From Zingiber officinale (lineage: Eukaryota > Streptophyta > Magnoliopsida > Zingiberales > Zingiberaceae): DNA of 64,000 nucleotides. Numbering within the stretch: the stretch's first letter is position 1; each line of letters begins with the position of its first letter. The notes under the pieces are model-generated. The model was not told the DNA's origin, did no database searches, and saw only the letters and a list, made by a program, of their open reading frames with translations. The stretch lies in NCBI RefSeq assembly GCF_018446385.1, contig NC_055992.1:100210947-100274946 (forward strand), in the 5' to 3' direction. Below, piece after piece: positions 1 through 12,885 of the stretch. The position numbers and the translations under genes are program-made.

Positions 1-1005
1 AATTTCATCATTAATATCAACATCCTAGTAAGAGTAATGTTTGAAAAATAACCATCATTTCCATAATTATTATTTTGTTCTATATCAAGAACTATGAAAC
101 TATTTGTTACATAATCATTCCTAATTAACACAGAGTTAATTCAAAGTTCTATATAATGACTATAAAATTTTACATAATAACCTAAATAAAAAGACTATTA
201 ACGAAAACCAGATTCCGTCAAATCTCAAGAGCATACAAGACATCATGTAGAAATAAAGTATGCCCACCTTGTAGGTTGAGTTTGCAAGTGTCAACTTCTT
301 TTACTTTAATCCTTGCATTGTTTCCCATATATATCGATTTGTTGTCAATTGGTACCCGACAGTACTCCACGTATATAGCTTGATCATGAGCTACATAATT
401 TATTGCTCCCAAATATACAATCTACAAAGGATAAGAATCAACTAACAACACTGAACTTACAACAATGCTCATGGAAAGAAGACAAAAATAGACCTACCTT
501 TTTTGGCTCAGTACAATCCCGAGCAAAATGATCATTCTTGCAATAGTTATAAGTAAGTCAGCTTGCTCTTAGATTTTTGCCAATATTTCTTTCATTTCTT
601 CTTGATTTGGTTTTGCCCAACAGCAACACCAACTTCTTTTCCTTTTCCCTTTCCTTTTTTAAACCATTTTTTCTTATTCTCGGAACCAGAACCTTCAATT
701 ACAAAAGCTTGATTAGAAATCCTTACGGATTCAATCCTCTCCACCTCCAGTTCAACATGACATAAGACATAGTGAAAGTCTTGATACTTTTACTATGAGT
801 CAAATTTTTTTTCATCATTTCCTAAGAATCAAGAAGGGAATGAATAGCTGTCTGAACTTATTGTTCATTGGTCAACTTATAACCAGCAGTCTTAAGTTCT
901 CGAATCATATTACCCATCTTTCTCAGATGTTAGGTCATGGTAACATATGAGCATTTTTTATAGTTGTCAAACTTAATTGTTAGCTGACGAAACTTACTAA
1001 GACTT
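1..1005 (-). pseudogene. Decayed Ty1/copia gag-pol fragment, minus strand
   Basis: Reading the minus strand from about 1,000 down gives pieces of a Copia polyprotein in order. First comes a gag segment (QLTIKFDNYKK, then KMGNMIRELKTAGYKLTNEQ and an in-frame stop) at about 990-830. Then comes a zinc knuckle remnant (KNDHFARDC) near 545-510. Last is a stretch at 412-218 (ARIKVKEVDTCKLNLQGGHT, LFLHDVLYA) like the protease to GAG-pre-integrase region. Stops and frameshifts separate the pieces. The 3' part runs off the left edge. The 5' part ends within about 30 bp of the right end of the gypsy insertion, at a purine-rich array. Confidence 0.75.
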
Positions 1006-3804
1006 TGTCACACCCCAGGTAGTCCCTACCAGAAGAAATTTCGGAAACATCTCCCCTGTACGGGTGACAATATGAAACTTCCTACAATGCCCTCAGGGCC
1101 ACATATACCTCGGCCAACACGGCCGGAACAATAACAATAAAATATAATAACATACCACGCAGTTTAGTATCACAATCCACTAAAACAACGATAAAGAAAT
1201 CATCTCAAATATCCTACTCCACTACACTCATAAAACTCAAATCATATTCCTACTCAACTACACCCATAAAACACAAATCACAATGACGCAAATAAAATCA
1301 ACTCATCTCTTCTACCATCCAGACAGGCATGTAGCAGAACATATCCAAATAAATATAAAAAGAAAACCCATCGACAAATAAAAGACCATACAGTAATCCA
1401 TATAACAAAACTAGTACAAGTCTAAAACGTAGTCTATATAGCATCATAAGGAAAACTAAATGACCAAATAAATATCCTCGTGATCTGCAGGGGGACTAGC
1501 GATTGGAACTCTCCAGACAACCTCAACCTGAAAATAGTAATAACAACGGAGTGAGTCAACTCCTCAGCGGGTAACTACTGACATGCATAGTAAGAAAATA
1601 ACCAATAGCAATAATTATGCGTATAGTCTCCTGATATAGAAATGATAAATGCAAACTGAAAGGAATAGAGAGTATCTGTACTAAGCAAGACTTGGTGTAT
1701 AGATAATAGACCGAGAGGTATAGAAATCCTGTATGCATGTCAAACATATGCATCCACCAAATATGCAACATATAAGTGCAGCAAACACAAACAATAAATA
1801 CATCAATGCGTATGATGCCAATGATATGTCCTGGTCACCCCTACTGTCAGTCAGCCGTCTCACACACGATGGTGAGACCGAGTGGGTAGGGTTGTGACAA
1901 CCATGCACTCTGCTATCACTGCTCTTGAGGGGACGGGATGCTGTCGGAGTACACCTATCCTCCTTACCCCAAATCATAAGTGGGGGAGTTCAATGCTCTC
2001 ATCTCCCTGAGTAAGTCTAGAGAGGGATCCCTGTCCTGCTACCACGTTGCGTCACACTACCCATGAGTGGACCAACGGAGCCCTTAACAGAGCAACCTGC
2101 TGCAACACACTCTGCCTGATAAAACCACTAACCCAAGAGTGGTTGTGTGTGCAGATCCATGTAACTGGCGATGTGCTCAATAATAATGGAGCCAACAATC
2201 GCACAACATGCAATCATACAAGATGATGCATGACACTAAGTCTGGAAATATCCTGATCCTATCCATCTCTACATAATGTGTACCATAGGACAAATAGATC
2301 CAATCAATAGTCTAGGTACACAGGGCAGATATGGTATAAAAACCTAGGTCCTGTACATAATAAGGCATGATTATGTCACTACCCCTATAAGCATATATAA
2401 TCAGGTGGGTATTAACATGAAATGCAAAACAGATAAGCAAAAACAAGCATGTAATAGGTATTCGGTAGTGACAAATCGATGTAGATATGAAACATAATTA
2501 TTACTATTTGTTAAAAACTACTATGCATATCAAATGACATATCTAAAAAGATAAGTCAAAGTACCAGCCTCCAATAGAAAGGTCCAATCCGGTCCAAATT
2601 CGACGTCGAGATACTCGTCTCGCGTCAAATTCCTGTGTCACCAATATATATACATTTTTATTTAGCTACAATTCTTATAAATAACTAAATAAAATCTCTA
2701 ACCCTAAATTAGGGCAAAACCCTAATCAATACATAAACATAAACTAATTCACACTTAACCAATTTGTAGCAAATTCCCCTACACCTCACCTAAATTCACA
2801 GCCGTATTCACAGCCGTTGATTGCTGCTGGTGAAGGTTGTTTGCTGCTGGAACTAGAACAAGCAACTTCACAGCCGTGCTTGTTGATCCACAACACACAA
2901 AATCTTGTTGAATCCCTTCCCTACAGATCAGATCGAGTTGATATCGATAAGTGGGGATCACAAATCAAGCAATAACCTATCTAACATCCTAATCTTACCT
3001 CACTGATATCAAACGAATCAAGTAGGAGGTCACTGATCAAGCAACAACCTTCTAATCTCTGCCCGACAGCCCAAGCACAACTCACTGATCCCCAACATCT
3101 CCAATCTGTGACCTAATTCAGCTAGAAAGAAAATGAGGATCAAGAACAGAGAAGGATCGGTGAACCGAGAAGAGGATTGAACAAAAAACACTGAAAAAAA
3201 GGCTGTTACCTCACCACACTGTCGTCACTGGACATTTCCGACTAGGGCACAACGCGGCCAAAGGAAGAGGAGAAGGATCAGGAGAAAGTTCAGCGCTGAG
3301 GCTTACGGGAACACCACCGACTGAGGAGGACAACCCGGCAACCGTACCCCTGGTTGGTGGTGAAGACGCGACGGTGTGGATTGGCGCCGACGACAAACGG
3401 AAAAGAAGTTTCATCGAGTCATCCGTGAGAACAGAGAGAAGAATAAGGGAAGGAAATTCTCGTCGGGGCAGAGAGGAGAACGAGGAAGGGGTTGAGACGA
3501 AGAAGAAATAGGAGGAGTAGGAACCATCGCGTGCGACGCTGGTTAGGAAAAGGAGAAGACGGCGTCGCGAGGCTTAGGGTACGGGCACGCGAGAGGAGAA
3601 AACGGAGGAAAGAAAAAGAAATAAAAAAGGAAAAATAAATAAAAGACTAGGAAAAATTCTGACTTTTCCTCGTTAAAACGGGGTAGCCTTAATAAACTTT
3701 CCGTGAATATTTATCCCCGTAAACTCGTTATATGAGCTCTGAAAATTTTTCAGAAAATTTCTAAAAATTCTCTATGGTTATTCACCCTTTTTCGATATTT
3801 TACA
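1006..3804 (-). repeat. 3' LTR of the gypsy element
   Basis: 2.8-kb direct repeat of 10081-12880. It begins TGTCACACC and ends TTTTACA on the + strand, so the termini are canonical TG...CA. By eye the two copies differ by a few bases per 60, plus small indels. Confidence 0.9.
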
Positions 3805-4098
3805 TTCTCCTCCACTAATAAAAATTTGGTCTCCAAATTTTCGTTATTACCAGCAGCAAGTACTAACAATAAATAGTTAGTATAAATGCTGAACGAAAAT
3901 TAACTCACATACCTCAAGTGAAAAGATGGGGGTATCGAGCTCGGATCGTATCCTCGAGCTCCCAGGAATAATATCAAAGTTGACCATTTCCAGTACTAAA
4001 AGATGTTCCATAAGTATCATGTTGCCAAAGTCTAACGGGCAACCTCTGACCTCCTAGGTGACGCCCAAAGCATTACCGGATGGTAGGGAGACGGTCAG

Positions 4099-4884
4099 TC
4101 ATTGTGGTCTAATAGTGGGTAATCTACCAATCTCCCTCATAAAGGTACGGGATATAAAAGAATGCGAGCTATCAATATCTATCAGCATATTAGTAGATAA
4201 GGTATAAATGGAAATCGTACAGTGGAAAACAGATCCGTCGACCCGCTGCGCATCCTCTCTGGTAGTCGCGTGAATACGTCTAGTCTCTGGCGGAGGTGGA
4301 GGTGGTAACGCTGCCAGCGGCTGCTGCATTTAGGCAGGAGCCTGCCACTGAGGCGGTGTTGGAGACTATGCCAGAGGTGGATGTAAGGGTTGTGACTGAT
4401 ACTGTACTGGTAGCTGGGACTGTGTCTGGTATTGAACCAGTGGCTAGGGCTACAGATACTGGACTAGGGGCTGAGGCTGCAGCTGATACTGGGATCCCAC
4501 GACAAAACTCTGTGGTACCATGAGGGCACTGGGGTGCTCCTGCCCATATATGTCATAAGCAGCAGCTGCAGGGGGAGCTGTCCTCTGCTGACGATGTGAA
4601 GATTGGGCTCTATGCCCTCCTCGTTGAGTCCCTATCTGACTGAGCTGAACTCCGTGACCAGAAACTCCGGAAGCAATATGCTGAGCCTTCAGCGAATAAT
4701 CTCGGCTCATGTGCCCAAACAGTTTGCAATAATAACAAACTGACTGTCCCAAGGTGCAGGCTGATATGGTGTGCTCTCTGGACCCACACCGGGCGCAGTG
4801 GATGTCACTGGCAGTTTGTTTCTGGGTCTGCTGAGGAGGCCAGAAACGTCCTGATGAAGACCGTCTCGACTTCTGAGGCTGACC
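4099..4884 (-). pseudogene. gag zinc knuckles and aspartic-protease stub of the gypsy element
   Basis: The minus-strand frame at 4,884-4,450 gives QPQKSRRSSSGRF and then two zinc knuckles. The first, C-X2-C-X4-H-X4-C, is intact. The second has Tyr for the last Cys (MSRDY). Further on, LIDIDSSHSFIS at 4,207-4,172 resembles the protease active-site region, but the Asp-Thr-Gly triad is replaced by Asp-Ile-Asp. Nothing like RT follows. Confidence 0.75.
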
Positions 4885-6104
4885 AGAAGTGTAACAACCC
4901 ACCCTTCTTACTACTACTCTCTAAGGGCGGTTGTTACCTATTTATACTCTACTTACTAGTGTCACTTATGCTAATATTAACAACACTTAGATTTATCATG
5001 GCCCCAGAGGAAGTCCTACCGAAAAATTTCGACAGAGTCTCCCCTGTACCGGTGACCAAATCCATAATACAAACAATATATACGCAGCCACAGGCGGCTG
5101 GAACACATTTTTCACAACCACGCAGTAATAAAATCACACTATAATCAACGGAAACTAGTCTAGCAATAAGAACTAAACATAACTCCAAGAGTAGGACATG
5201 ATAAGCTACAAATACGAATCAAACTCAATCACAATCTCACAAAGCTTCATAATAGTATTTAAGAAGAGAACTAAAACATAAACTCTAAACAGATAGGTCC
5301 TGAAGATTTGCTAGCAAACTCTGGATCTCTCCATAATCCAGTCATCACATACCTTCATCACCACCACCACCCTGTCGCCTCCTTTTCATATCTTAGCTTT
5401 TCCTTTATCTGCAGTAGGAGGAAAAAAATAAAACTATAAGCGAAACGCTTAGTAAGTACTAATCTATCTCACAAAAACTCGAAGTGCATAAAAAGAATGC
5501 AACAATACTAAAACTGAAATGCTAAAAGCAAAGCTGCATGTACTCATGGTATATAGAAATAAAACTGAATACTAAACATGCTCACTAACTGATAGGAAAA
5601 TAATGAAACTACTACTGTAGGCTCAGAATTAAAGAAACTAACTTCTATTGATTCTAAGCATAATACTTGTTTCATTTTCTTATATCTTTATACCAGAAAT
5701 TAATCTTTTAATTTCTCTTTTACTTTCTTCTTCTTTTTCCTTTCTTTTCTTCTTCTTTGGGCCCAGGCTTAGTACCATCTTTGTTTTGCGCGCTCTCTAA
5801 TAGTGACTGAGGTAGCGAGCCTCTAGTCCTATGAGGTAAAGATCTTGGTCTTACCAGGGCCAAGACCTTGGAATTGGTCACCTGGATTTATTTAACGACA
5901 ACCTTGGAAGTCGGGTACTAGCCTCTTACTTTAATTTACTAGTTATTTCTTTTTAACTAAACTCTAGTCTTTTCTTTACTCATACTTCTCATACTCCTTG
6001 ATTAGAGCTTATTAGAATCCTGTAGATATATCTAACAAGTGTAGGATTACAACTAACCAAGCATGTTATATAAAAATAACACAAGGGAAGCAGATCTGAA
6101 CTCT

Positions 6105-6335
6105 CTAAGCATGTTATAAAACAAAGCAAAGGAAAGCAAATCTGAACTTACTAATCATGCTATAAAATAGGGCAAAAGAAAGCAACTTTGAACTTACTAA
6201 TCATGCTATAAAATAGAGCAAAAGAAAGCAACTTTGAGCTTACTAATCATGCTATAAAATAGAGCAAAAGAAAGTAACTTTGAGCTTACTAATCATGCTA
6301 TAAAATAGAGCAAAAGAAAGCAACTTTGCTGGAAT
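6105..6335. repeat. 46-bp tandem array, about five copies
   Basis: The motif ctaatcatgctataaaatag recurs at 6151, 6197, 6243 and 6289, a strict 46-bp period. A more diverged unit lies upstream near 6,105. It lies inside the nested insertion. Confidence 0.85.
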
Positions 6336-7364
6336 TCGGAATCAACTTAAGACTTGATCTTTTCTTACTTATTACTTCTCATAACCTTCTAGAAGAGTTT
6401 AACATGTTTGTGTAGTAGCAAGAAAACTAATCCTTCTTGCTTAAAATTAAATGGCTAGAAATAAGGTCTTAAAACTGAATACTAGCATGGTAATAAAGAT
6501 TTAACTTGCTGGAACTTAAAGAAGCCCAAACTGCTTACTTTCATACAAGTTGCCTAGTTCATGCTTGCTAAATAATAGGAAAATCGAAAATCAACTAATC
6601 CATCTAAAGGGATGCTTACATAGCAGCAAATTTCCGGATTATAGCAGCACATACAATTCCAGCCGAACGCTAAAGTAACAGCTCAATGAAAACTGAACTA
6701 ACATGCACAGCAAGTACCATAAAAGGGTTCTAGGAAGACTAATTTCAGCCATGACAAGTCCGAACAACCCCGCAGTACATAGAAGTACTCCTCAACAGCA
6801 TTATAAGAGTTAATTCCAGCAACAACTACTATAGCATTTAATCTATCAACTACCCCCTAGCAACAAGGAATAACATTTACATCTTGCAAGTTCCTCTAGC
6901 AATTTAAACAAGGAACCTAATTACATTCTTAGCAAAAAAAGCAGATCATAGCAATTTTGCACAGCAACCCTAATTTATCAAATTCGGTATAGAAAATCTT
7001 AAAAGAACTTAGCATATGATTCTGTTCTACAACAAAATCGAGAATGACATCTCAACAAAGCAAGGAAGAAACTCTAGCACTTCAAAATCGGCACAGCAAG
7101 GTTCTAGTTTAGCAAATAAACGAGAACTTAAAGCGCGGAGCAACTCCTACCACAGGTGAGTAGTACTTACCCTTGATTGCTTGGACTTACAACCGAGAAG
7201 AGGAAGGAGGTCTAGGGTTCGGGTGAAGCTTCAAACCTCGAGATTTCAACCCTTCCTCGTGCCCACGAGCTCTCTTCGACGAGGGGACCTCGAATCTGTG
7301 AAGACCGGCTGGAAAAAGGCCTTCGCCGGAGAACAAAACCCTAGCTTTGCTGCGGTTTCGCCCG

Positions 7365-7850
7365 AGAGAAGATCACCGTCGCGCGTGTGAGGGAGGAGGA
7401 GAAATTAGGTTTTTATTGTAACGACCCGACCCTCTTGGCCCATTTGGCGACCCTTGGGTCGTCGACCGTCGGCCCTTATGTCGTCGGCCCATTTGGCGAC
7501 CGCTCATGTCGTCGACCGACGACCCTTGGCCGTGCCGTTACTCACTAGGACTTTCCACCCCTGGCAGTGGATTTTTGCCTTCCCCAGGATTCGAACTCTA
7601 GACCTCCAAGCTAAGTAGTAGAGTTTATGAATCCTGGTAGCCAATGTTATCTCACGGTTGCGATCGTAACTCTGCTGGAGGTCAATCTGAAAAAATCTAG
7701 TGTAACGACCCAAGGTCGTCGATCGAGCGTGAAATGGGCCGACGACCGACGACCCAGGTCGCCAAATGGGCCAAGAGGGCGGGTCGTTACAATAAAACCT
7801 AATTCTCCTCCTCCCTCACGTGACGATGATCTCTCTATGAACTAGGACTT
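7365..7850. repeat. Foldback (inverted-repeat) unit 1
   Basis: Inner arms run from TGTAACGACCCGACCCTC at 7,419 to the mirrored end near 7,790. Outside these, about 50 bp on each side are also inverted copies of each other (gagggaggaggagaaatta and its complement). The centre holds a tRNA-like tract (ggattcgaactctagacc). Confidence 0.75.
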
Positions 7851-7889
7851 GTTCTCAATTACCGATTCATAAACTCTAATACTTAAGCA

Positions 7890-8076
7890 CGGGTTTAGAG
7901 TTCTAATCACGGGAGGCAAAATCCTTTGCCGGTGGAAAGTCCTAGTAAGTAACGGCACGGCCAAGGGTCATCGGTCGACGATATGAGAGGTCGCCAAATG
8001 GGCCGACGACATAAGGGCCGACGGTCGACGACCCGAGGGTCGCCAAATGGGCCAAGAGGGTCGGGTCGTTACAATA
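7890..8076. repeat. Partial copy of the foldback arm
   Basis: Only one arm is present. It runs from a degraded central segment (ggtggaaagtcctagtaagt) through the cgtcggtcgacga motif to gggtcgggtcgttaca. It is the same arm that ends units 1 and 2. Confidence 0.7.
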
Positions 8077-8092
8077 AAAAGGCGCATTTTAT

Positions 8093-8528
8093 TATAACGA
8101 CTCGGCCCTCTTGGCCCATTTGGCTGCCCTTTTTTCGCCCCCTTATGTCGTCGGCCCATTTGGTGACCTCTCATGTCGTCGGCCCATTGGCTAGCTTACT
8201 CACTAGGACTTTCCACCCCTGGCAGTGGATTTTTGCCTTCCCCAGGATTCGAACTCTAGACCTCCAGGCTATGTAGTAGAGTTTATGAATCCTGGTAACC
8301 AAGTGAGATGACGCTCACTTGGCCTGGAGGTCTAGAGTTCGAATCCTGGGGAAGGCAAAAATCCACTGCCAGGGGTGGAAAGTCCTAGTGAGTAACGGCA
8401 CGGCCAAGGGTCGTCGGTCGACGACATGAGAGGTCACCAAATGAGCCGACGACATAAGGGCCGACGGTCGACAACCCAAGGGTCGTCAAATGGGCAGCCA
8501 AATGGGCCAAGAGGGCCGGGTCGTTACA
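8093..8528. repeat. Foldback unit 2: about 436-bp near-perfect palindrome
   Basis: The left arm (taacgactcggccctcttgg onward) pairs with the right arm ending gggccgggtcgttaca. The centre is at about 8,310, where ccaagtgagatgacgctcacttgg forms the tip. Both arms carry the core aggactttccacccctggca or its complement, and a pol III B-box-like gagttcgaatcc. Confidence 0.85.
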
Positions 8529-8533
8529 AGAAG

Positions 8534-9773
8534 CCCCAGAAGTACCCTGACCTGGTTGACTGCGACCACTCTACTGCTGTCCGGTCACTTATGCCTGCTG
8601 GATCTACCCTGATGCCTGACCCGTCTGCTTCCTTTTCTTGTCCGGATACGCTCTCTGGTGAGCTGACTCTATCATCAGGGCTTTGTCCAGTGTCTGTATG
8701 TAAGATAAGTTCCCAAAATCGGCAAGCTTTACTTGTAAATGTCCATCCACTCCCTCAATAAACTGTTGCATACGAGAACTGTCATCAGCAACTAGTTCTG
8801 GACAAAATCTGGCCAACCGATTAAACTAGACATTGTACTCTGTCACCGAACGGTTGTTCTGTCGTAGACTCAGAAAATCCTGACAACGAGTCATCTGATA
8901 TGCCCGTGGGAAGTAGCGGCTCTCAAAAGCCTCTCTGAATCTAACCCAGGTGATGTTCTGCTCGCCTATGATGGAACGTTGCGAAACCCACCAAGTGTCG
9001 GCCTCATCCTGTAAATGGAAAGTAGCCAGGTCTGCTTTCTCCCACTCGGAGCAAACCATGTAGAAGAAGGTCCGGTCCATAGTCTCAATCTAGGACTGGG
9101 CCACACTTGAATCAGTCTCTCCTCGGAATAGTGTGAAATGATTCTTCATCGACTTTGCCAATACTGGAATCTGGGCTCGTGTCGCGACAATATCAGTGAA
9201 GTCGGTAGGGATCGTCGCGGGAACTGGCGAAATCCCCGGAGCTGGTGCTATAAGTAGTATTGTTGGATAGACCGGAGGAGGTACTCCTGGTGCTGCTGCG
9301 TAAGTTGGAGCATATACCACCGGTGGTACTGCAGGGTCAATATGAGTGGCCGCGGCTGGAGGTACGGTAGGTGGTGGTACCGGAAATGGAGCAACCGGTA
9401 CCGCTGGTGCGGGTGCTGGGTACACTGTAGGCACTAGGGGCACGGGTGCCGCTGGTGCCGGGTACACAGTAGGTCCAGGTGGCGGTGGTGTCGGGTACGC
9501 CGCAAGCTCTGTTGGTGGAGGTACTGGGTTTGCAACGGGTGGTACAGTGTATAATGTATGGGTTGGTACCTCTAACGAAGCCTTCGGAGTCTGAAAGCCC
9601 GACACGCCCGTAGTATCATGAGTCTGTCCCTGACCGACAGGCTCAACCCTAGTAGGCATCTCTGGCGAGTCCGTTGCCAGAGATTCCAAAGTCCTCTTAC
9701 ATGGCCACCCAGCACCACGTCTCGACACAGCTGGTCGTGTAGATCTCCTCATATCTATTAAGTTATAACTCAT
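8534..9773 (-). pseudogene. gag of the gypsy element, proline-rich N-terminus plus Retrotrans_gag core
   Basis: From the ATG at 9,773 the product has a Pro/Ala/Val-rich N-terminal half and then a typical gag core. The core segments are RTFFYMVCSEWEKADLATFH, DEADTWW, WVRFREAFESRYFP, QMTRCQDFLSLRQ, SVTEYN and RLARFCPELV. Stops after residue 227 and after SVTEYNV break the frame. The end (AYPDKKRKQTGQASG) is cut at 8,533 by the nested insertion and continues beyond it at 4,884. Confidence 0.85.
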
Positions 9774-10080
9774 ATATTACTATAAGTAACAAAATTATAA
9801 AATTACCTTTTTACCTATTTATCGCCAGGAGATGTTTCGTCGTTGTCCAACCCCCATACATAACCTCAGAATCCCGTACGAGAAAAATCGACGAAATCCA
9901 TACAAATCCAAAAAGGAATTCCGAAACTTGAACATAACAGAAATCCGTACAAATCCGAAAGTACCTAGTTTGACTCGCAAACCGGGCTCTGATACCAAAT
10001 AAATATTGGTATCAGATTAACACGCAAAACCAAAATACGAAAACCAAGTATCCGAAACTTGGCTCTGATACTAAAAATAT

Positions 10081-12880
10081 TGTCACGCCCTAAGTAGTCC
10101 TTGCCAGAAGAAATTTCGGCAGCATCTCCCCTGTACGGGTGACAATATGAAACTTCCTACAATGCCCTCAAGGCCACATATACCTCGACCAACACGGTCG
10201 GAACAATAACAATAAAATATAATATCATACCACGCAATTTAGTATCACAATCCAATAAAACAACGATAAGGAAATCATCTCAAATATCCTACTCCACTAC
10301 ACTCATAAAACTCAAATCATATTCCTACTCAGCTACACCCATAAAACACAAATCACGATGACGCAAATAAAATCAACTCACCTCTTCTGCTGTCCAGGCA
10401 GACATGTAGCAGAACATATCCAAATAAATATAAAAGAAAACCCATCGACAAATAAAAGACCACATAGTAATCCATAGAACAAGACTAGTACAAGTCTAAA
10501 ACGTAGTCTATATAGCATTATAAGAAAAACCAAATGACCAAATAAATATCCTCGCGATCTGCAGGGGGACTAGAGATTGGAATTCTCCGGACAGGCTCAA
10601 CCTGAAAATAGTAATAACAATGGGGTGAGTCAACTCCTCAGCGGGTAACTACTGACATGCATAGTAAGAAAATAACCAATAGCAATAATTATGTGTACAG
10701 TCTCCTGATATAGGATTGATAAATGCAAACTGAAAGGAATAGGGAGTATCTGTACTAACCAGGACTTGGTGTATGGATAATAGACCGAGACGTATAGAAA
10801 TCCTGTATGCATGTCAAACATATGCATCCACCAAATATGCAGCATATAAGTGCAGTAAACACAAGCAATAAATGCATCAATGCGTATGATGCCAATGACA
10901 TGTCCTGGTCACCCCTACTGTCAGTCAGCCGTCTCACACACGATGGTAAGAGCGAGTGGGTAGGACTGTGACAACCGTGCACTCTGCCATCACTGCTCCT
11001 GAGTGACCGAGTGGACGGGATGCTGTCGGAGTACACCTATCCTCCTTACCCCAAATCATAAGTAGGGAAGCTCAATGCTCTCATCTCCCTGAGCAAGTCT
11101 AGAGAGGGATGTCTATCCTGCTACCATGCTGCGTCACACTACCCATAAGTGAACCAACGGAGCCCTTGACAGAGCAACCTGCTGCAACACACCCTGTCTG
11201 ATAAAACCACTAACGCATGAGTGGTAGTGTGTGCAGATCCATGTAACTGGTGATGTGCTCAACAATAATAGAGCCAACAATCGCACAACATGCAATTATG
11301 CTAGATGATGCATGACACTAAGCCTGGAAATATCCTGATCCTATCCATCTCTACATAATGTGTACCATAGGACAAATAGATCCAATCAATGGTCTAACTA
11401 CACAGGGCAGATATGGTATAAAAACCTAGGTCCTGAACATAATAAGGCATGATTATGTCACTACCCCTATAAGCATATATAATCAGGTGGGTACTAACAT
11501 GAAATGCAAAACAGATAAGCAAAAATAAGCATGTAACAGGTATCCGGTAGTGACAAACCAAAGTAGATATGAAACATAATTATTACTATTTGTTAAAAAC
11601 TACTATGCATATCAAATGACATATCTAAAAAGATAAGTCAAAGTACCCGCCTCCAATAGAAAGGTCCAATTCGGTCCAAATCGGACGTTGAGATACTCGT
11701 CTCGCGTCAAAGTCTTGTGTCACCAATATATATACATTTTTATTTAGCAACAATTCTTATAAATAGCTAAATAAAATCTCTAACCTTAAATCAGGGCAAA
11801 ATCCTAATCAACACATAAACATAAACCTAATTCACACTTAACCAATTTGTATCAAATTCCCCTACACCTCACCTCAATTCACAGCCGTATTCACAGCTGT
11901 TGATTGCTGCTGGTGAAGGTTGTTTGCTGCTGAAACTAGAACAAGCAACTTCACAGCTATGCTTGTTGATCCACAGCACACAAAATCCTGCTGAAATCCT
12001 TCCCTACAGATCAGATCGAGTTGATATCGATAAGTGGGGATCACAAATCAAGCAATAACCTATCTAACAACCTAATCTTACCTCACCGATATCAAACGAA
12101 TCAAGTAGAAGGTCACTGATCAAACAACAACCTTCTAATCTCTGCTCGACAGCCCAAGCACAACTCACTGATCCCCAACATCTCTAATCCGTGACCTAAT
12201 TCAGCCATAAAGAAAATGAGGATCAAGAACAGAGAAGGATTGGTGAACCGAGAAGAGGATTGAACAAAAACAGTGAAGACAAGGCTGTTACCTCACTACA
12301 CCGCCGTCACTGGACAGATCCGACTAGGGCACAACGCGACCAGAGGAAGAGGAGAAGGATCAGGAGAAAGGTTTGGCGCTGAGGCTTACGGGAACACCAT
12401 CGGCTGAGGAGGTCAACCCGACAACCATACCCTTGGTCGGCGGTGAAGATGCGACGGTGTGGATCGGTGCCGGCGACGAATGGAAAAGAAGTTTCGTCGA
12501 GTCGTCCGCGAGAACAGAGAGAAGAAGAAGGGAAGGAAGTTCTCGTTGGGGCAGAGGGGAGAAAGAGGAAGGGGTTGAGACGAAGAAGAAATAGGAGAAG
12601 TAGGAACCGTCACGTGTGGCGCCGGTTAGGAAAAGGCGGAGACGACGTCGCGAGGCTTAGGGCACGGGCATGCGGGAGGAGAAAACAGAGGAAAGAAAAA
12701 GAAATAGAAAAAGGAAAATTTGACTTTTCCTCGTTAAAACGGGGTAGCCTTAACAGACTTTCTGTGGGCCAATATTTATCCCCGTAAACTCGTCATACGA
12801 GCTCCAAAAAATTCTCAAAAAATTTCTAAAAATTTTGAAAAATTCCCTTATACTTATTCGCCCTTTTTTGGTATTTTATC
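10081..12880 (-). repeat. 5' LTR of the gypsy element
   Basis: Partner of the repeat at 1006-3804. It starts TGTCACGCC. Its outer end reads ttttatc instead of ttttaca, so the terminal dinucleotide has decayed. The primer-binding site lies immediately to its left, which makes this the 5' LTR of a minus-strand element. Confidence 0.9.
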
Positions 12881-12885
12881 GACTT

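Larger units (their letters stand above)
4890..8528. mobile_element. Nested TG...CA insertion (probable solo LTR or LTR-derived) in the gypsy gag
   Basis: The gag frame is interrupted exactly between two copies of agaag (4885-4889 and 8529-8533), a 5-bp target duplication. The insertion starts TGTAACAACCC and ends GGGTCGTTACA. An internal motif (aaatttcgacagagtctccc) resembles one near the start of the 2.8-kb gypsy LTR, suggesting a distant relative. It has no coding capacity. It contains a 46-bp tandem array and foldback units near its right end. Size and structure fit a solo LTR, but the foldback units make this uncertain. Confidence 0.65.
1006..12880 (-). mobile_element. Ty3/gypsy-type LTR retrotransposon lacking RT/RNase H/integrase, minus strand
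   Basis: Two long direct repeats (1006-3804 and 10081-12880) are flanked by the same 5 bp, gactt, at 1001-1005 and 12881-12885. A primer-binding site matching initiator tRNA-Met (complement of ggctctgatact, 10,061-10,072) sits just inside the right repeat. A purine tract (minus strand GGAGGAGAA) abuts the left repeat. The element therefore reads right to left. Coding remnants are gag (9,773-8,604), a zinc knuckle and a protease stub (4,884-4,099). Only about 300 bp separate the protease stub from the 3' LTR, so the rest of pol is absent. An insertion (4,890-8,528) splits gag. Confidence 0.9.

Noticed and set aside
1556-1977. Paired 71- and 98-codon frames also found at 10,630-11,036
   Set aside because: They recur only because both lie in the two LTRs of the gypsy element. 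The two copies differ by stop positions and frameshifts, so no selection for coding is seen.
9346-9594. Gly-rich 82-codon frame on the + strand
   Set aside because: It is the complement of the proline-rich gag N-terminus on the minus strand.
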